The position numbers and the translations under genes were made by a program. Below, piece by piece: positions 23,276 to 34,620 of a stretch of DNA of 64,000 nt (its first letter is position 1; each line of letters starts with the position of its first letter). This DNA is from Haematococcus lacustris (taxonomy: Eukaryota; Chlorophyta; Chlorophyceae; Chlamydomonadales; Haematococcaceae): contig JASKMD010000011.1 of NCBI GenBank assembly GCA_030144725.1, positions 7,524,058 through 7,588,057 on the forward strand. The letters run 5' to 3'. The notes beneath the pieces are model-generated. The model saw only the letters and a list, made by a program, of their open reading frames with translations, ran no database searches and had not been told where the DNA came from.

Positions 23276-24570
23276 GCAGCAGCAGCATGGGTAGAGCAGC
23301 AGCAGCAGGGGGGGGAGCAGCAGCAGCAGTAGGGGGGGCGCAGCAGCAGCAGCAGCAGTGGGGCAGCAGCAGCAGCAGTAGGGGCGGTAGCAGCAGCAGC
23401 AGCAGGGGGGAGCAGCAGCAGCAGCAGTAGGGGGGTAGCAGCAGCAGCAGCAGGTGGCAGCAGCAGCAGCAGCAGTAGGGGGGGCAGCAGCAGCAGCAGC
23501 AGGGGGGGCAGCAGCAGCAGCAGTAGGGGGGGCAGCAGCAGCAGCAGTAGGGGGGGCAGCAGCAGCAGCAGTAGGGGGGGCAGCAGCAGCAGCAGTAGGG
23601 GGGTAGCAGCAGCAGCAGCAGTAGGGGGGGCAGCAGCAGCAGCAGTAGGGGGGGCAGCAGCAGCAGCAGTAGGGGGGTAGCAGCAGCAGCAGCAGTAGGG
23701 GGGGCAGCAGCAGCAGCAGCAGGGGGGGCAGCAGCAGCAGCAGCAGCAGGGGCAGCAGCAGCAGCAGCAGAGGGGGCAGCAGCAGCAGCAGTAGGGGGGC
23801 AGCAGCAGCAGCAGTAGGGGGGCAGCAGCAGCAGCAGTAGGGGGGGCAGCAGCAGCAGCAGCAGGGGGGGCAGCAGCAGCAGCAGTAGGGGGGGCAGCAG
23901 CAGCAGCAGTAGGGGGGGCAGCAGCAGCAGCAGTAGGGGGGGCAGCAGCAGCAGCAGTAGGGGGGTAGCAGCAGCAGCAGCAGTAGGGGGGGCAGCAGCA
24001 GCAGCAGTAGGGGGGGCAGCAGCAGCAGCAGCAGGGGCAGCAGCAGCAGCAGCAGTAGGGGGGGCAGCAGCAGCAGCAGTAGGGGGGGCAGCAGCAGCAG
24101 CAGTAGGGGGGGCAGCAGCAGCAGCAGTAGGGGGGGCAGCAGCAGCAGCAGTAGGGGGGGCAGCAGCAGCAGCAGCAGTGGCAGCAGCAGCAGCAGTAGG
24201 GGGGGCAGCAGCAGCAGCAGTAGGGGGGGCAGCAGCAGCAGCAGTAGGGGGGCAGCAGCAGCAGCAGTAGGGGGGGCAGCAGCAGCAGCAGCAGGGGGGG
24301 CAGCAGCAGCAGCAGTAGGGGGGGCAGCAGCAGCAGCAGTAGGGGGGGTAGCAGCAGCAGCAGTAGGGGGGCAGCAGCAGCAGCAGCTAGGGGGGGCAGC
24401 AGCAGCAGCAGCAGCAGGAGGGGCAGCAGCAGCAGCAGTAGGGGGGGCAGCAGCAGCAGCTAGGGGGGGCAGCAGCAGCAGCAGTAGGGGGGTAGCAGCA
24501 GCAGCAGTAGGGGCAGCAGCAGCAGCAGTAGGGGGGCAGCAGCAGCAGCAGCAGTGGCAGCAGCAGCAGA
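23276..24570. repeat. (CAG)n/G-run tandem array, ~18-24-bp units
   Basis: Units are a run of six or seven G, then four to six CAG/AGC, often with a TAG between. The array joins directly onto the palindromic array at 23275 without a spacer. Long frames on both strands (poly-Leu/Pro, poly-Ala/Pro) are artefacts. Confidence 0.97.
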
Positions 24571-25846
24571 TATAGTAGGGGCACTGTAGCACTTACCTAC
24601 CTTTTGGCTGCTGAGTGAAGGGGGGGGGAGTGGAAGAGTGAAGGCGGGGAGGGGAGGTAGATGTGGAAGGCGGGAGGTGGGAGGCAGGGAGGCGGGAGAC
24701 GGGGAGGCGGGAGGCAGGGAGGCGGGAGGTGGGGAGGCGGGAGGCTCAACCGGGTTGGGCTGGGCGGGGGTGGGTTGGGTTGGGGGCATGGGTTGGGGTG
24801 GGTGGGGGCATGGGTTGGGGGCATGGGTTGGGGTGGGTGGGGGCATGGGTGGGGGTGGGGGCGGGGGAGGGAGCGGGGGCGGGGGCGGGGGCGGGGGCGG
24901 GGGCGGGGGCGGGGGCGGGGGCAGGGGGCGGGGGAGGATGAATTGGGAGGGGGTGGTTGTATAGGGAAAGTGGAGGGGAGGTGACCCATCAGACCTGCAA
25001 CCAAGGGGCGTGCACGTGCGGTAGGGTGACCAGGCTGGGCACTGTGTTAGCTATCACCGTGGCCTTACCTTTGTGGTCCTCCTGGCCTCCTACCTGCTCA
25101 CACCAGGCAACATATCCCATGCGCCAGTGGGGTGGGACTGCGGTGGGGAGTGTAGGGTTTAGGGAAGGGAAGGTGGGGTGAGGTGGGGGTTGCGATGCCA
25201 CGTCAATCGAAGGGTGGGAGAGGGGAAGGGTAGGCTTGACAAGTATGGGAGGGGAGAGGGAGGGAGAGGGGGAAGGGAGGGGTGGGAAGAGGGTGGGTGG
25301 GGTGGGCTTTCTCCTGGCTGCTGGGATGTCAGGGGAGAGGTGACGGGGAGGGGGGAAGTGGGGGGTGGGTAGAGGTGGAAGTGTAGGGACGACAAGCTGG
25401 GCGTTGGTGGTGGGCGTGGGAAAGGGGAGGAAAAGGGGATGGGGAAGGGTGTGACGATCAACCCTGCAGCGGGACAAGGGGCATGCTAGCGGTTAAGGTG
25501 GGTACAGGGTGCCACATACCTGCACTCACCTTCTGCTGGGGTGTGGTGTATATGTGTGTGGGAGGAAGGGGAGGAAGGGGAGGGAAGGGAAGGGGAGGTC
25601 CATGGGGAGGGCGAGAGAAGTGGGGAGCGCATTGATAGTCTCACGTGTAGGCGCACAAGACCTGCGGCAATGATGTGACGATTTGTGTAACGAAGCAAAC
25701 ATTGGACATGGGTACTAGATGCACTCACCATTAGAGTAGGGAGATGTAGAGCTGGCAGATGGAGGGGCAGGTGTAGCAGCCCTCCATTACAACCCACCTT
25801 CCTTTGTCCTCACCTCAGTAGGAAGTGCAGGGTGGGAGAGTAGGGT
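24571..25846. repeat. G-rich degenerate tract with (GGGGGC)n and GGGAGGC repeats
   Basis: GGGAGGCGGGAGGCAGGG repeats lie at about 24670-24750, GGTTGGGG repeats at 24760-24850 and (GGGGGC)n at 24860-24930. No gene is supported apart from the intron-like modules listed separately. Confidence 0.85.
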
Positions 25847-26018
25847 TGGGCTGGGCTGGGCTGGGCTGGGCTGGGCTGGGCTGGGCTGGGCTGGGCTGGG
25901 CTGGGCTGGGCTGGGCTGGGCTGGGCTGGGCTGGGCTGGGCTGGGCTGGGCTGGGCTGGGCTGGGCTGGGCTGGGCTGGGCTGGGCTGGGCTGGGCTGGG
26001 CTGGGCTGGGCTGGGCTG
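25847..26018. repeat. (GGGCT)n pentanucleotide array, first copy
   Basis: About 34 uninterrupted GGGCT units. Its left flank (25783-25846) is nearly identical to the flank of the larger array at 37017. Confidence 0.98.
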
Positions 26019-26065
26019 CAACACAAGGGAGGCAACAGTGGGAACGTTGTGGGAGGTGATGAAAT

Positions 26066-26096
26066 GGTGGTGGTGGTGGTGGTGGTGGTGGTGGTG
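26066..26096. repeat. (GGT)n microsatellite
   Basis: About ten GGT units. Confidence 0.95.
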
Positions 26097-26344
26097 AGGG
26101 GGACTGGGAGGGGGTGGTGAACAGGGAGGTACTAGGCGTGATTGTAAGGCCTGCAGCAACCAGGTGTGGTAGCGGTTAGGCTGGATACTAAGGGCTATGC
26201 TGCGCAATGCTAGCTCCTTCTAAGCTCTTACCTTGGTCCTAAGCTCTTACCATGGTCCGTCTGGCCTCTTCGCTGCTCACAACACGTTGCACCTGCCTTG
26301 CGTTGGTGCATCAATGCTTGCGATAATTGCGGAGAATCGTTGCG

Positions 26345-26706
26345 AGGAAACTGGCCGCGAGGCTAGCTGCGATGCTGGCTGCGAGGCTGGCTGCGAGGCT
26401 GGCTGCGAAACTGGCTGCGAGGCTGGCTGCGAGGAAAATGGCTGCGAGGCTGGCTGCGAGGTGAGATCCTCGCACCGAGCTGCCTCACAGGTATGCTTCT
26501 GCGCTGCTGGACCAGCTGTGTGGCCGCGAGGTTGATTGCCGAGTATGTGGCTGCGAGTATGGGGTAGATGTGGCTGCGAGTATGGGTAACCTCGTGCGAT
26601 GCCATCTGTGGACCAGCTGTGTGGCCGCGAGGTTGATTGCCGAGTATGTGGCTGCGAGTATGGGCTAGATGCGGCTGCGAGTATGGGTAACCTCGTGCGA
26701 TGCCAT
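26345..26706. repeat. GGCTGCGAGGCT 12-bp repeats and a ~100-bp duplication
   Basis: Degenerate 12-bp units (GGCTGCGAGGCT) run from 26345 to 26462. A ~100-base segment beginning GACCAGCTGTGTGGCCGCGA is present twice, at 26509-26606 and 26611-26706, with only a few differences. Confidence 0.88.
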
Positions 26707-26800
26707 CGCTGCAATACCGGCTACACGATGCTGCGACTAAGTGTTGGACGGATGCCTGAATGCAAGTGAGATGTTCAGAATTTTTTTAAGTGCTTAAAGG

Positions 26801-27743
26801 CTACAGTACTGTAAGTGGTCTCTCGAGGTACCTCGAGGTACCTCGAGGTACTGTAGATGCTACAGTACTGTAGATGTCTACAGTACTGTAGATGTCTACA
26901 GTACTGTAGATGTCTACAGTACTGTAGATGTCTACAGTACTGTAGATGTCTACAGTACTGTAAATGGTCTCTCGAGGTACCTCGAGGTACCTCGAAGTAC
27001 TGTAGATGTCTACAGTACTGTAGATGTCTACAGTACTGTAGATGTCTACAGTACTGTAGATGTCTACAGTACTGTAAATGGTCTCTCGAGGTACCTCGAG
27101 GTACCTCGACAGTACTGTAGATGTCTACAGTACTGTAGATGTCTACAGTACTGTAGATGTCTACAGTACTGTAAATGGTCTCTCGAGGTACCTCGAGGTA
27201 CCTACAGTACTGTAGATGTCTACAGTACTGTAGATGTCTACAGTACTGTAGATGTCTACAATACTGTAGATTTCTACAGTACTGTAGATGTCTACAGTAC
27301 TGTAAATGGTCTCTCGAGGTACCTCGAGGTACCTCGAAGTACTGTAGATGTCTACAGTACTGTAGATGTCTACAGTACTGTAGATGTCTACAGTACTGTA
27401 GAGGTTCTACAGTACTGTAGATGTCTACAGTACTGTAGATGTCTACAGTACTGTAAATGGTCTCTCGAGGTACCTCGAGGTACCTTCAGTACTGTAGATG
27501 TCTACAGTACTGTAGATGTCTACAGTACTGTAGATGTCTACAGTACTGTAGAGGTCTACAGTACTGTAGATGTCTACAGTACTGTAGATGTCTACAGTAC
27601 TGTAAATGGTCTCTCGAGGTACCCCGACAGTACTGTAGACACCTACAGTACTGTAGACATCTACAGTACTGTAGACATCTACAGTACTGTTCGTGTACTC
27701 GCGAGGTACCCCGACAGTACTGTAGACATCTACAGTACTGTAG
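26801..27743. repeat. Composite palindromic array (AGTACT- and GGTACC-centred)
   Basis: Blocks of three to seven CTACAGTACTGTAG units (spacer mostly ATGT, opposite in sense to the array at 22110) alternate with a second module, AAATGGTCTCTCGAGGTACC, that contains overlapping TCGAGGTACCTCGA palindromes. This gives a higher-order repeat of roughly 100-150 bp. The last units (27630-27743) flip to ACAC/ACAT spacers. Confidence 0.96.
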
Positions 27744-28645
27744 CATGGCCGTATCTCACCAACCGCGCAAAATCACGAATTTTAGTTTCAACCCCCAATC
27801 TTACAATGCCTTCATTTGACTATGTACCAAATCCGAGGCTCCGAATCTCAAAAATGCTGTTACTAATTTGCCTGAGTGTGACTACCTGCCAACTCGTGCT
27901 CGCCCCCCTCTTTCCCCCAAACCATATGCCCCTATTAGGACAGATTATGGCTTCCCCGCTGCAGTGGTGCGCTGCCATGTTCCCACTTACGGCCTCCACA
28001 ACAACACCTTGGCCACCAGTATGCCTAGGTATAAGCCAAAGCGCAACCCACGCAGTGTTTGGGTGTTGGGTTGCAGTCGGCCATTGCTGCGCTCCTTGCG
28101 CTTCGCCAACTTCCGTAGACATGTTACAAAGCCGAGGAGGAGGTCGGCAGCCAGCCACACCGGTGTGGTCTCCAAGGCCTTGTTGGGGCACCACCTCTTC
28201 TTGCGTTCCTTGCCCACAGTGTGTCAAGGATAGTGTCATTTGAGCATGGGCCCCCCCCCCCCCTCCTCCTCCTTCTCCCAACCTTGTGAATCCACTTCAT
28301 TGTGGTCATAGGCCTCGGCACCCCGCCGCTGCATGCCACCCTGCCCCTCGTCCTCTCCCGCACCACCGCAAAGGGGCAAGCCGCCAAGCACACCCCCGCC
28401 TCCACACCCCTAGCCTGACCTGCAGTCAATGTGAGTGGTCTGGTCTTGGCAAGGGAGTGATGGCACTTAGCGCGGCACTGCCACACAAAGCTTTTCGCAG
28501 CTGCCACGGCAAACTTGTCAATTGGCCTTGAGGGTGTACATCCTGCGGCCAGGGGAAGAATTGGGGTGGCAAGTCGCCAATAGCAGCAATGACACAGCCG
28601 GCACGCATCATGCCCTACACCTTTGCACTCATCGTCGTCACAACA

Positions 28646-28700
28646 TTCACCACCACCACCACCACCACCACCACCACCACCACCACCACCACCACCACCA
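28646..28700. repeat. (CAC)n expansion within retroelement copy A
   Basis: About eighteen CAC units. The matching place in copy B (about 33070) has only a few units, so the run expanded after the copies separated or contracted in B. Confidence 0.9.
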
Positions 28701-29030
28701 TCACCACCACCGCAACAGTAGCAACAATCACTAGTTAGCAAGCAGTGTCATGTGCACAGCATGAGTGGCAGTCAGCAGGCAGGGAGGTACACCGTTTTGT
28801 GGTGAGGGAGTGCTAGGAAGCGTGAGGGTTGGCAGCTAGGGAAGTGTGAGAGCCTAATGCCATGTGTGATTGTTTGCCCAGCCTACTCCTTCAGTCACCA
28901 CAGGGTCTTCCTAGGAACACAACCACAAATCCTTTAAACACCACCATCGCAACAGCTACCACCACCATCTTCATCACGGCAGCCACCACCACCATCACCA
29001 TAGCCATCGCCATCGTCACAGCAGCCATCG

Positions 29031-29035
29031 CCATC
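29031..29035. repeat. Left target-site duplication CCATC
   Basis: CCATC precedes the 5' LTR and recurs at 32166-32170 directly after the 3' LTR. Confidence 0.85.
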
Positions 29036-29462
29036 TGTAACAGTCCAGACACTCAGCTAGGATGAATGGTAGGTTTGTGTTTCTTTTCTGCATGCAAGAT
29101 TCTGTGAGATTTGAATTGCATCTTACTTATGACGAGATCTTGCGATGCTAGGGGACTTCGGGGGACTTCTTGAGTGCTAGATGCTGGAGGGGCTTGGTTC
29201 AGACTTCTTGCAGCCTTCTGATGGACTTGCTTTTGCTTCTGCTTGCAATGACTACTCTTCTCTGGATGGATTAGTTCTTTACGACGTCTTCACGATGTAA
29301 GTACACTGCACTACCCACTGCGCGACTCGGAGGCTGTCGATAAGTATGTAGACAGCCGCAGCGGCAGCAATAGCCGCACAAGTCAGCATGCTCGACGGCT
29401 GCAAGCCGGCACTTATGCCTCAGCCGACCATGCATCCTGACCGCACAAACACTACTGTTACA
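29036..29462 (+). repeat. 5' LTR
   Basis: 427 bp. Compared with the 3' LTR it has extra bases in the GGGGACTTCGGGGGACTTC region near 29150. Confidence 0.9.
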
Positions 29463-31749
29463 TCTGGTTTCCGCAATTGTTCGTTCATCGCGACCTTTGC
29501 GCAGTGACACCGGACCCAACTCAGTCGGAGGTGCCATTGGAGCCGGAACTGATGGCATCCAGCTCGAGCGCTTGTCACTGTGCCTGCTGCTGCAGAGACT
29601 CCTGCTCCTAGAAGTCGCTGTACAGCCTGTACCTGCTGTGCTTGCTGTGCTTGCACTGCTGTTTCGCAGACTTGCTTTGCCCGTTCACACGGAGATCCCG
29701 CTTAAGCGGAGCCTGCGTGTCGCAGAGGCTTGTCTTGCTGACTTGCTTTGCCCGTTCACACGGAGAATCCCGCTTGCGCGGAGCCTGCTGTTGCAGAGGC
29801 TCCTGATCGCTAACTTGCTTTGCCCGCTCACGCGGAGAAATGCTTAGCTTGCCTTGCACAATGTCATGTGCGCTGCTTGCCACCTTCATCCCCGCCACCA
29901 CCCGAGCGATGAGAGCCTAGCACCAAACCTGGCCAAAGAAGCAGCCAACCGTCCATAGCCTGCCCTTAGCAGAGTTACATCATAGTGAAACTGCAGCCAA
30001 CACACATCCAGCGCCTTGCTGAGACCCTGCAACATACTAGGCTGCACAACCTTACACCAACCTGCTCCTTGCAGGTCCCTACACACCCTGCCCTATGCAG
30101 AGCCTCATCTCTATCAACCACAATTAGCCTGCTCAAACAGAGAACACATAGCTGCACTCCTGCCCTATGCAGAGACGCCTAACACCAGCAACAACACATA
30201 CCTGGCCACCTCTAGGCACAGAGCACACCCAACATGTGACCACCAACAACATCACCCTGCTCAAGCAGAGAACAGTACCCTGCAGTGCACCAGCCTGCAG
30301 AGAGCCACATCATGCACCTGGCAGTCTGAAATCAACCTACCAGGCATCGTCTCAAGCTGACAGAAACGACAAGCAGGGCAAAGTGGCATGGGGGCCAGCC
30401 CAGTAGTCATATCTCGACGTCTTGGCATGCACTCTCATCTGACCCAGCACCATTCGCCACCCTTCGCCGCTTCTCCAGCCCACAGTCCTACTGTCGACAT
30501 CGCTATCTGGACGACTTTTCGACCAGTTGCAGCCCAACGCACAAGCGGAGCCTCACAGCGGAGAGCTCGGATGCTTTCTATACTTCTACGAGGAGAACAC
30601 CTTGCACAGGTACAGTCGTAGGGACGCCGCATCCCGCATTGAGCGAGACCTCACAGAGCCGCAGTCCCATTGCACCCTGTTGGCATCAGCCACAGAGACG
30701 CACACAACACATCTCTAGCTTCATGCATCCTGCTGGCTTCCGCCACAGAGACATCAGCTACAGCCTACACTCCTGCATTCCTTGCAGAGACTAGGGCAAT
30801 CATACATCATGGCAGCAGAGCTACACAGCCCAGCAGCCTGCCAGAACAATCAAGACGCATAGCGCACGGCATGCGCACATCATGGCAGCCCAGGTAGCAC
30901 CTGAGGTAGCACACATACATCATGGCAGCAGCGCTACCCAGCCCAGCAGCCTGCCAGAACACTCAAGTCGCATAGCGCACGGCATGCGCACATCATGGCA
31001 GCCCAGGTAGCACCTGAGGTAGCACACAACAACGGCACGGGGCAAAGCGATCATGCATTTGCCTAGGGTTGCAGCCTCTTTGCTGCTTCTCTCATGTTCA
31101 CTCATGCATGGGCCACACACTATGCAGTCAGGCACACACACCTCTGCATCCAATCGATCGGGCACATACGCCTAGGCTCTTGAGCTTCGCACCTCAGTTG
31201 ACCTCAAAGTGCACAGTACCACGTCTCACACGGCTGCACTGGCTGGCAAACAGCCAGTTCACAATCGCGGGCAATCTGTTGTTCCACACTGGCTGAGGGC
31301 TCCGCAGGCTTTATATCCCTGTTGGCACAATGGCTCCAACCTGACATGTGAGGCACATGATACACCCATCGTCTTGGTTAGGGACAAGGCATATGTCTGC
31401 GTATGTCCCACCACTCTGTTCAAGCACTATGCAGCCGGCATGGACTGATCACCCATTGCAACCTGCGCTGAACACAACTACCACATCTTCTGTTTCTCGG
31501 TTTCTGTCACGGTGAGTATCTTCGGCAGCGAAGGAGGAGGAGAACGAGACGACGGTCAGCTCAAGACTCTGATTTCATAGTTTCAGCATGGTTTGCATGG
31601 AGCTCGTTGCATTTGCTTGTCTGTTGCATGTAGCCTGTTCCTGCCTGCCTGTCATTGCCTGCCTGTCTATGCTTGCTGTTGCATGATTTGAACATGACTC
31701 ATCTCAAAACTGCAAGCTCCGGGACGTAGCTTTTCGGAGTGGGGGAGAG

Positions 31750-32165
31750 TGTAACAGTCCAGACACTCAGCTAGGATGAATGGTAGGTTTGTGTTTCTTT
31801 TCTGCATGCAAGATTCTGTGAGATTTGAATTGCATCTTACTTATGACGAGATCTTGCGATGCGAGGAGGACTTCTTGAGTGCTAGATGCTGGAGGGGCTT
31901 GGTTCAGACTTCTTGCAGCCTTCTATGGACTGGCTTTTGTTCTGCTTGCAATGACTACTCTTCTCTGGATGGATTAGTTCTTTACGACGTCTTCACGATG
32001 TAAGTACACTGCACTACCCACTGCGCGACTCGGAGGCTGTCGATGAGTATGTAGACAGCCGCAGCGGCAGCAATAGCCGCACAAGTCAGCATGCTCGACG
32101 GCTGCAAGCCGGCACTTATGCCTCAGCCGACCATGCATCCTGACCGCACAAACACTACTGTTACA
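31750..32165 (+). repeat. 3' LTR
   Basis: 416 bp, preceded by a polypurine tract and followed by the second CCATC. Confidence 0.9.
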
Positions 32166-32559
32166 CCATCACAACCGCTACAGCGACTGTGGGCAGCATT
32201 AGTAAAACTCCACTACACACAAAGTCATCTTCAGGCAAGAATGGTTGTGTTTGTGGTAGCAGCGGGGCGCGAAGCCACTTACGTTGGGGAGTGCCAAGCA
32301 AAGGGTTGGCAGGCAGGAGGCAGAGGGGCTGGGCAGGTGCGCAAACAACCGTGTTGGAACGCATGTCGCCCACAAAGGTGCATGGAGCACAGCAGAGAGA
32401 GTGGAGGGAAGGTGACGGGGGTGTGGCCTATAGGGAAGCAGGCGGTGGGCATGAGATATCTTGGCTGGCAAGGGAGGCAGGCAGTGTGGCAAGCCTATGC
32501 CTGCAGCGCGAATGACCGCGACGTACCGTGTGCAAACAAGACGCGCATGTCAGGCGTTA

Positions 32560-33856
32560 TATGGTTTATGACTGCTGAGAGAGTACATCTCTACTGCTGC
32601 ACAGTTGATAAAGCTAGCTGCTGCACCGCTATCAAACAACATGGTGCAGTCACAGCCATTCACCTTGCCAGAAAACGCGAAGTGTGAAACATAGTCGTCT
32701 GCTGCACTTCCCTTTGGCAGACATGGCTGATCAGTTGGCATAGTGCCACGATGGCGATGGCTACTGTGACGATGGCGATGGCTATGGTGATGGTGGTGGT
32801 GGTTGCCGTGATGAAGATGGCGGTGGTAGCTGTTGCGATGGTGGTGTTTGAAGGATTTGTGGTTGTGGTCCCAGAAAGACCGTGTGGTGACTGAAGGAGT
32901 AGGCTGGGCAAACAATCACACATGGCATTAGGCCCTCACACTCCCCTGGCTGCAAACCCTCACGCTTACTCACCACAAAACGGTGTACCTCCCTGCCTGC
33001 AATCTACCCCTCATGCTGTGCACATGACACTGCTTGTTGGTGATTGTTGTTACTGTTGCGTTAGTGGTAATGTGGTGGTGGTGGCGAATGTTGTGACGAC
33101 GATGAGTGCAAAGGTGTAGGGCATGATGCGTGCCGGCTGTGTCATTGCTGCTATTGGCGACTTGCCACCCCAATTCTTCCCCCGGCCGCAGGATGTACAC
33201 CCTCAAGGCCAATTGTCAAGTTTGCCGTGGCAGCTGCGAAAAGCTTTGTGTGGCAGTGCCGCGCTAAGTGCCATCACTCCCTTGCCAAGACCAGACCACT
33301 CACATTGACTGCAGGTCAGGCTAGGGGTGCGGCGGCGGGGGTGTGCTTGGCGGCCTGCCCCTTTGCGGTGGTGCGGGCGAGGACGAGGGGCCGGGTGGCA
33401 TGCAGCGGCGGGGTGCCGAGGCCTATGACCACAATGAAGCGGATTCACAAGGTTGGGAAGAAGGAGGAGGAGGGGGGGGGGGGCCCATGCTCAAATGACA
33501 CTGTCCTTGACACACTGTGGGCAAGGAACGCAAGAAGAGGTGGTGCCCCAACAAGGCCTTGGAGACCACACCGGTGTGGCTGGCTGCCGACCTCCTCCTC
33601 GGCTTTGTAACATGTCTACGGAAGTTGGCGAAGCGCAAGGAGCGCAGCAATGGCCGACTGCAACCCAACACCCAAACACTGCGTGGGTTGCGCTTTGGCT
33701 TGTACCTAGGCATACTGGTGGCCAAGGTGTTGTTGTGGAGGCCGTAAGTGGGAACATGGCAGCGCACCACTGCAGCGGGGAAGCCATAATCTGTCCTGAT
33801 AGGGGCATATGGTTTGGGGGAAAGAGGGGGGCGAGCAGGAGTTGGCAGGTAGTCAC
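32560..33856 (-). mobile_element. Retroelement fragment, copy B (gag-like plus retropepsin-like motif)
   Basis: Read on the minus strand after the LTR-like segment at 34165-33857. The part from 33856 to 32750 is the inverted counterpart of copy A. Beyond it, near 32650-32589, is a retropepsin-like core (LFDSGAAASFINCAAVE), the aspartic protease motif of LTR retrotransposon polyproteins. The frame stops soon after and no reverse transcriptase was found, so this is a truncated element. Confidence 0.75.
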
Positions 33857-34165
33857 CCACATGTGCCATCGCAACCATGTCACTACGTGGCCATAGCCCA
33901 CACACACACAGCTCACCACATGGAAAATACAGGTTCCTTTATACAGCTCAGCTCATGATTCACATTGTGCACTACAGTGACAACTGTGCACAGCTGTGCA
34001 ACATCGCCATTGCCTGCCACGACCCCGCATTGGGGTGTCACCAAACATTTGTTTGCTCATGTCACAATTCACATTGGTCCATCTCTGTTCCATCTGTAGG
34101 TTTGCATCGTTGTACTATTGGGACTTGGTTCACTACTGTTTTTCATGCATGAAGTAGACTATTTG
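33857..34165 (-). mobile_element. LTR-like segment flanking copy B
   Basis: Inverted match to 20850-21181, including a TATA-like GTATAAAGG on the minus strand near 33940. Its place just upstream of gag-like sequence fits a 5' LTR. Confidence 0.6.
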
Positions 34166-34620
34166 GCAGGTGGCGGGACTAGGCTGGTCGAGTGAGGTGG
34201 GCCAGGGTGGGGCAAAGGTTGGGGTCACAGGACAGGCAACCGGGTGGCGACCAGGCTGGCGACCATGTCCACGGGGGAGGCGACCGGTCATACACGGGCC
34301 GCCGGCCAAGGCGGGGTGCTTGCTTTGGCCAAGGCAGCGGCATGGGGGGCCGTGGGAGCACGCACATGTTAATGCTCCGAGGCAAATGATGAGATATGCC
34401 GCCACTGCCAACAACAACAGGGGGACCACGACTTCATGAGCGAGGTTCAATGCCCCATGTGACGTGGTCAGGTGATAAGGCCACTAGGAGGGAGACCACG
34501 ACAATTGACAATGTCACTCATGATAAACAAGGACCGGTCGCGATTGGACCGACCATAGCTCCTTGGAAAGAGGAGTAGAAGGCCGTTCGAACGGTATAAG
34601 TCTTACGTGAAAAAATTAAT
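34166..34620. other. No gene recognised
   Basis: Unique-looking sequence between retroelement remains and the GTCGAC palindrome repeats. No exon or terminal repeat could be assigned. Confidence 0.4.

Larger units (their letters stand above)
24994..26251 (-). other. Four recurring intron-like modules
   Basis: On the minus strand, modules at about 25068-24995, 25529-25464, 25728-25661 and 26231-26150 each begin with a donor-like GTGAGT or GTAAGG and end with GCAG. Most carry a CTAAC/TTAAC-like branch motif about 30-50 bases before the acceptor. They are separated by C-rich (minus-strand) low complexity, not by credible exons. Two related modules are at 36.7 and 37.8 kb. Confidence 0.5.
27880..29035 (+). 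mobile_element. Retroelement fragment, copy A (gag-like region)
   Basis: About 1.15 kb in inverted orientation to copy B (33856-32750), near-identical over most of its length. Frames are Pro/Arg/His-rich with no clear domain, consistent with a decayed gag. It ends exactly at the left target-site duplication of the LTR element at 29036. It differs from copy B chiefly by an expanded CAC run. Confidence 0.8.
29036..32165 (+). mobile_element. Non-autonomous LTR retrotransposon (TRIM/LARD-like)
   Basis: Direct LTRs at 29036-29462 and 31750-32165 start TGTAACAG and end CTGTTACA, a perfect inverted terminal motif with the canonical TG...CA. The LTRs differ by a few substitutions and short indels, so the insertion is fairly recent. 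CCATC flanks both ends as a 5-bp target-site duplication. A purine tract (AGTGGGGGAGAG) immediately precedes the 3' LTR. The 2.3-kb interior has no gag, reverse transcriptase or integrase frame. It holds CA-rich tandem segments, including a ~130-bp block with CATCATGGCAGCCCAGGTAG duplicated at about 30860-31020. Mobilisation would need an autonomous relative. Confidence 0.88.

Noticed and set aside
22036..24592. Very long open frames across the palindromic and CAG arrays (STVD-IY, LQYCR, poly-Leu/Pro)
   Set aside because: They arise because the repeat periods are multiples of three. Several frames on both strands are open at once, and there are no non-repetitive coding flanks.
22110..27743. 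CRISPR-like arrays
   Set aside because: Units are palindromes with 4-nt spacers, with no unique 25-40-nt spacers and no cas genes; the genome is eukaryotic.
32091..32687. A 198-residue plus-strand protein
   Set aside because: It starts inside the 3' LTR and runs antisense to the retropepsin-like fragment; no domain is seen.
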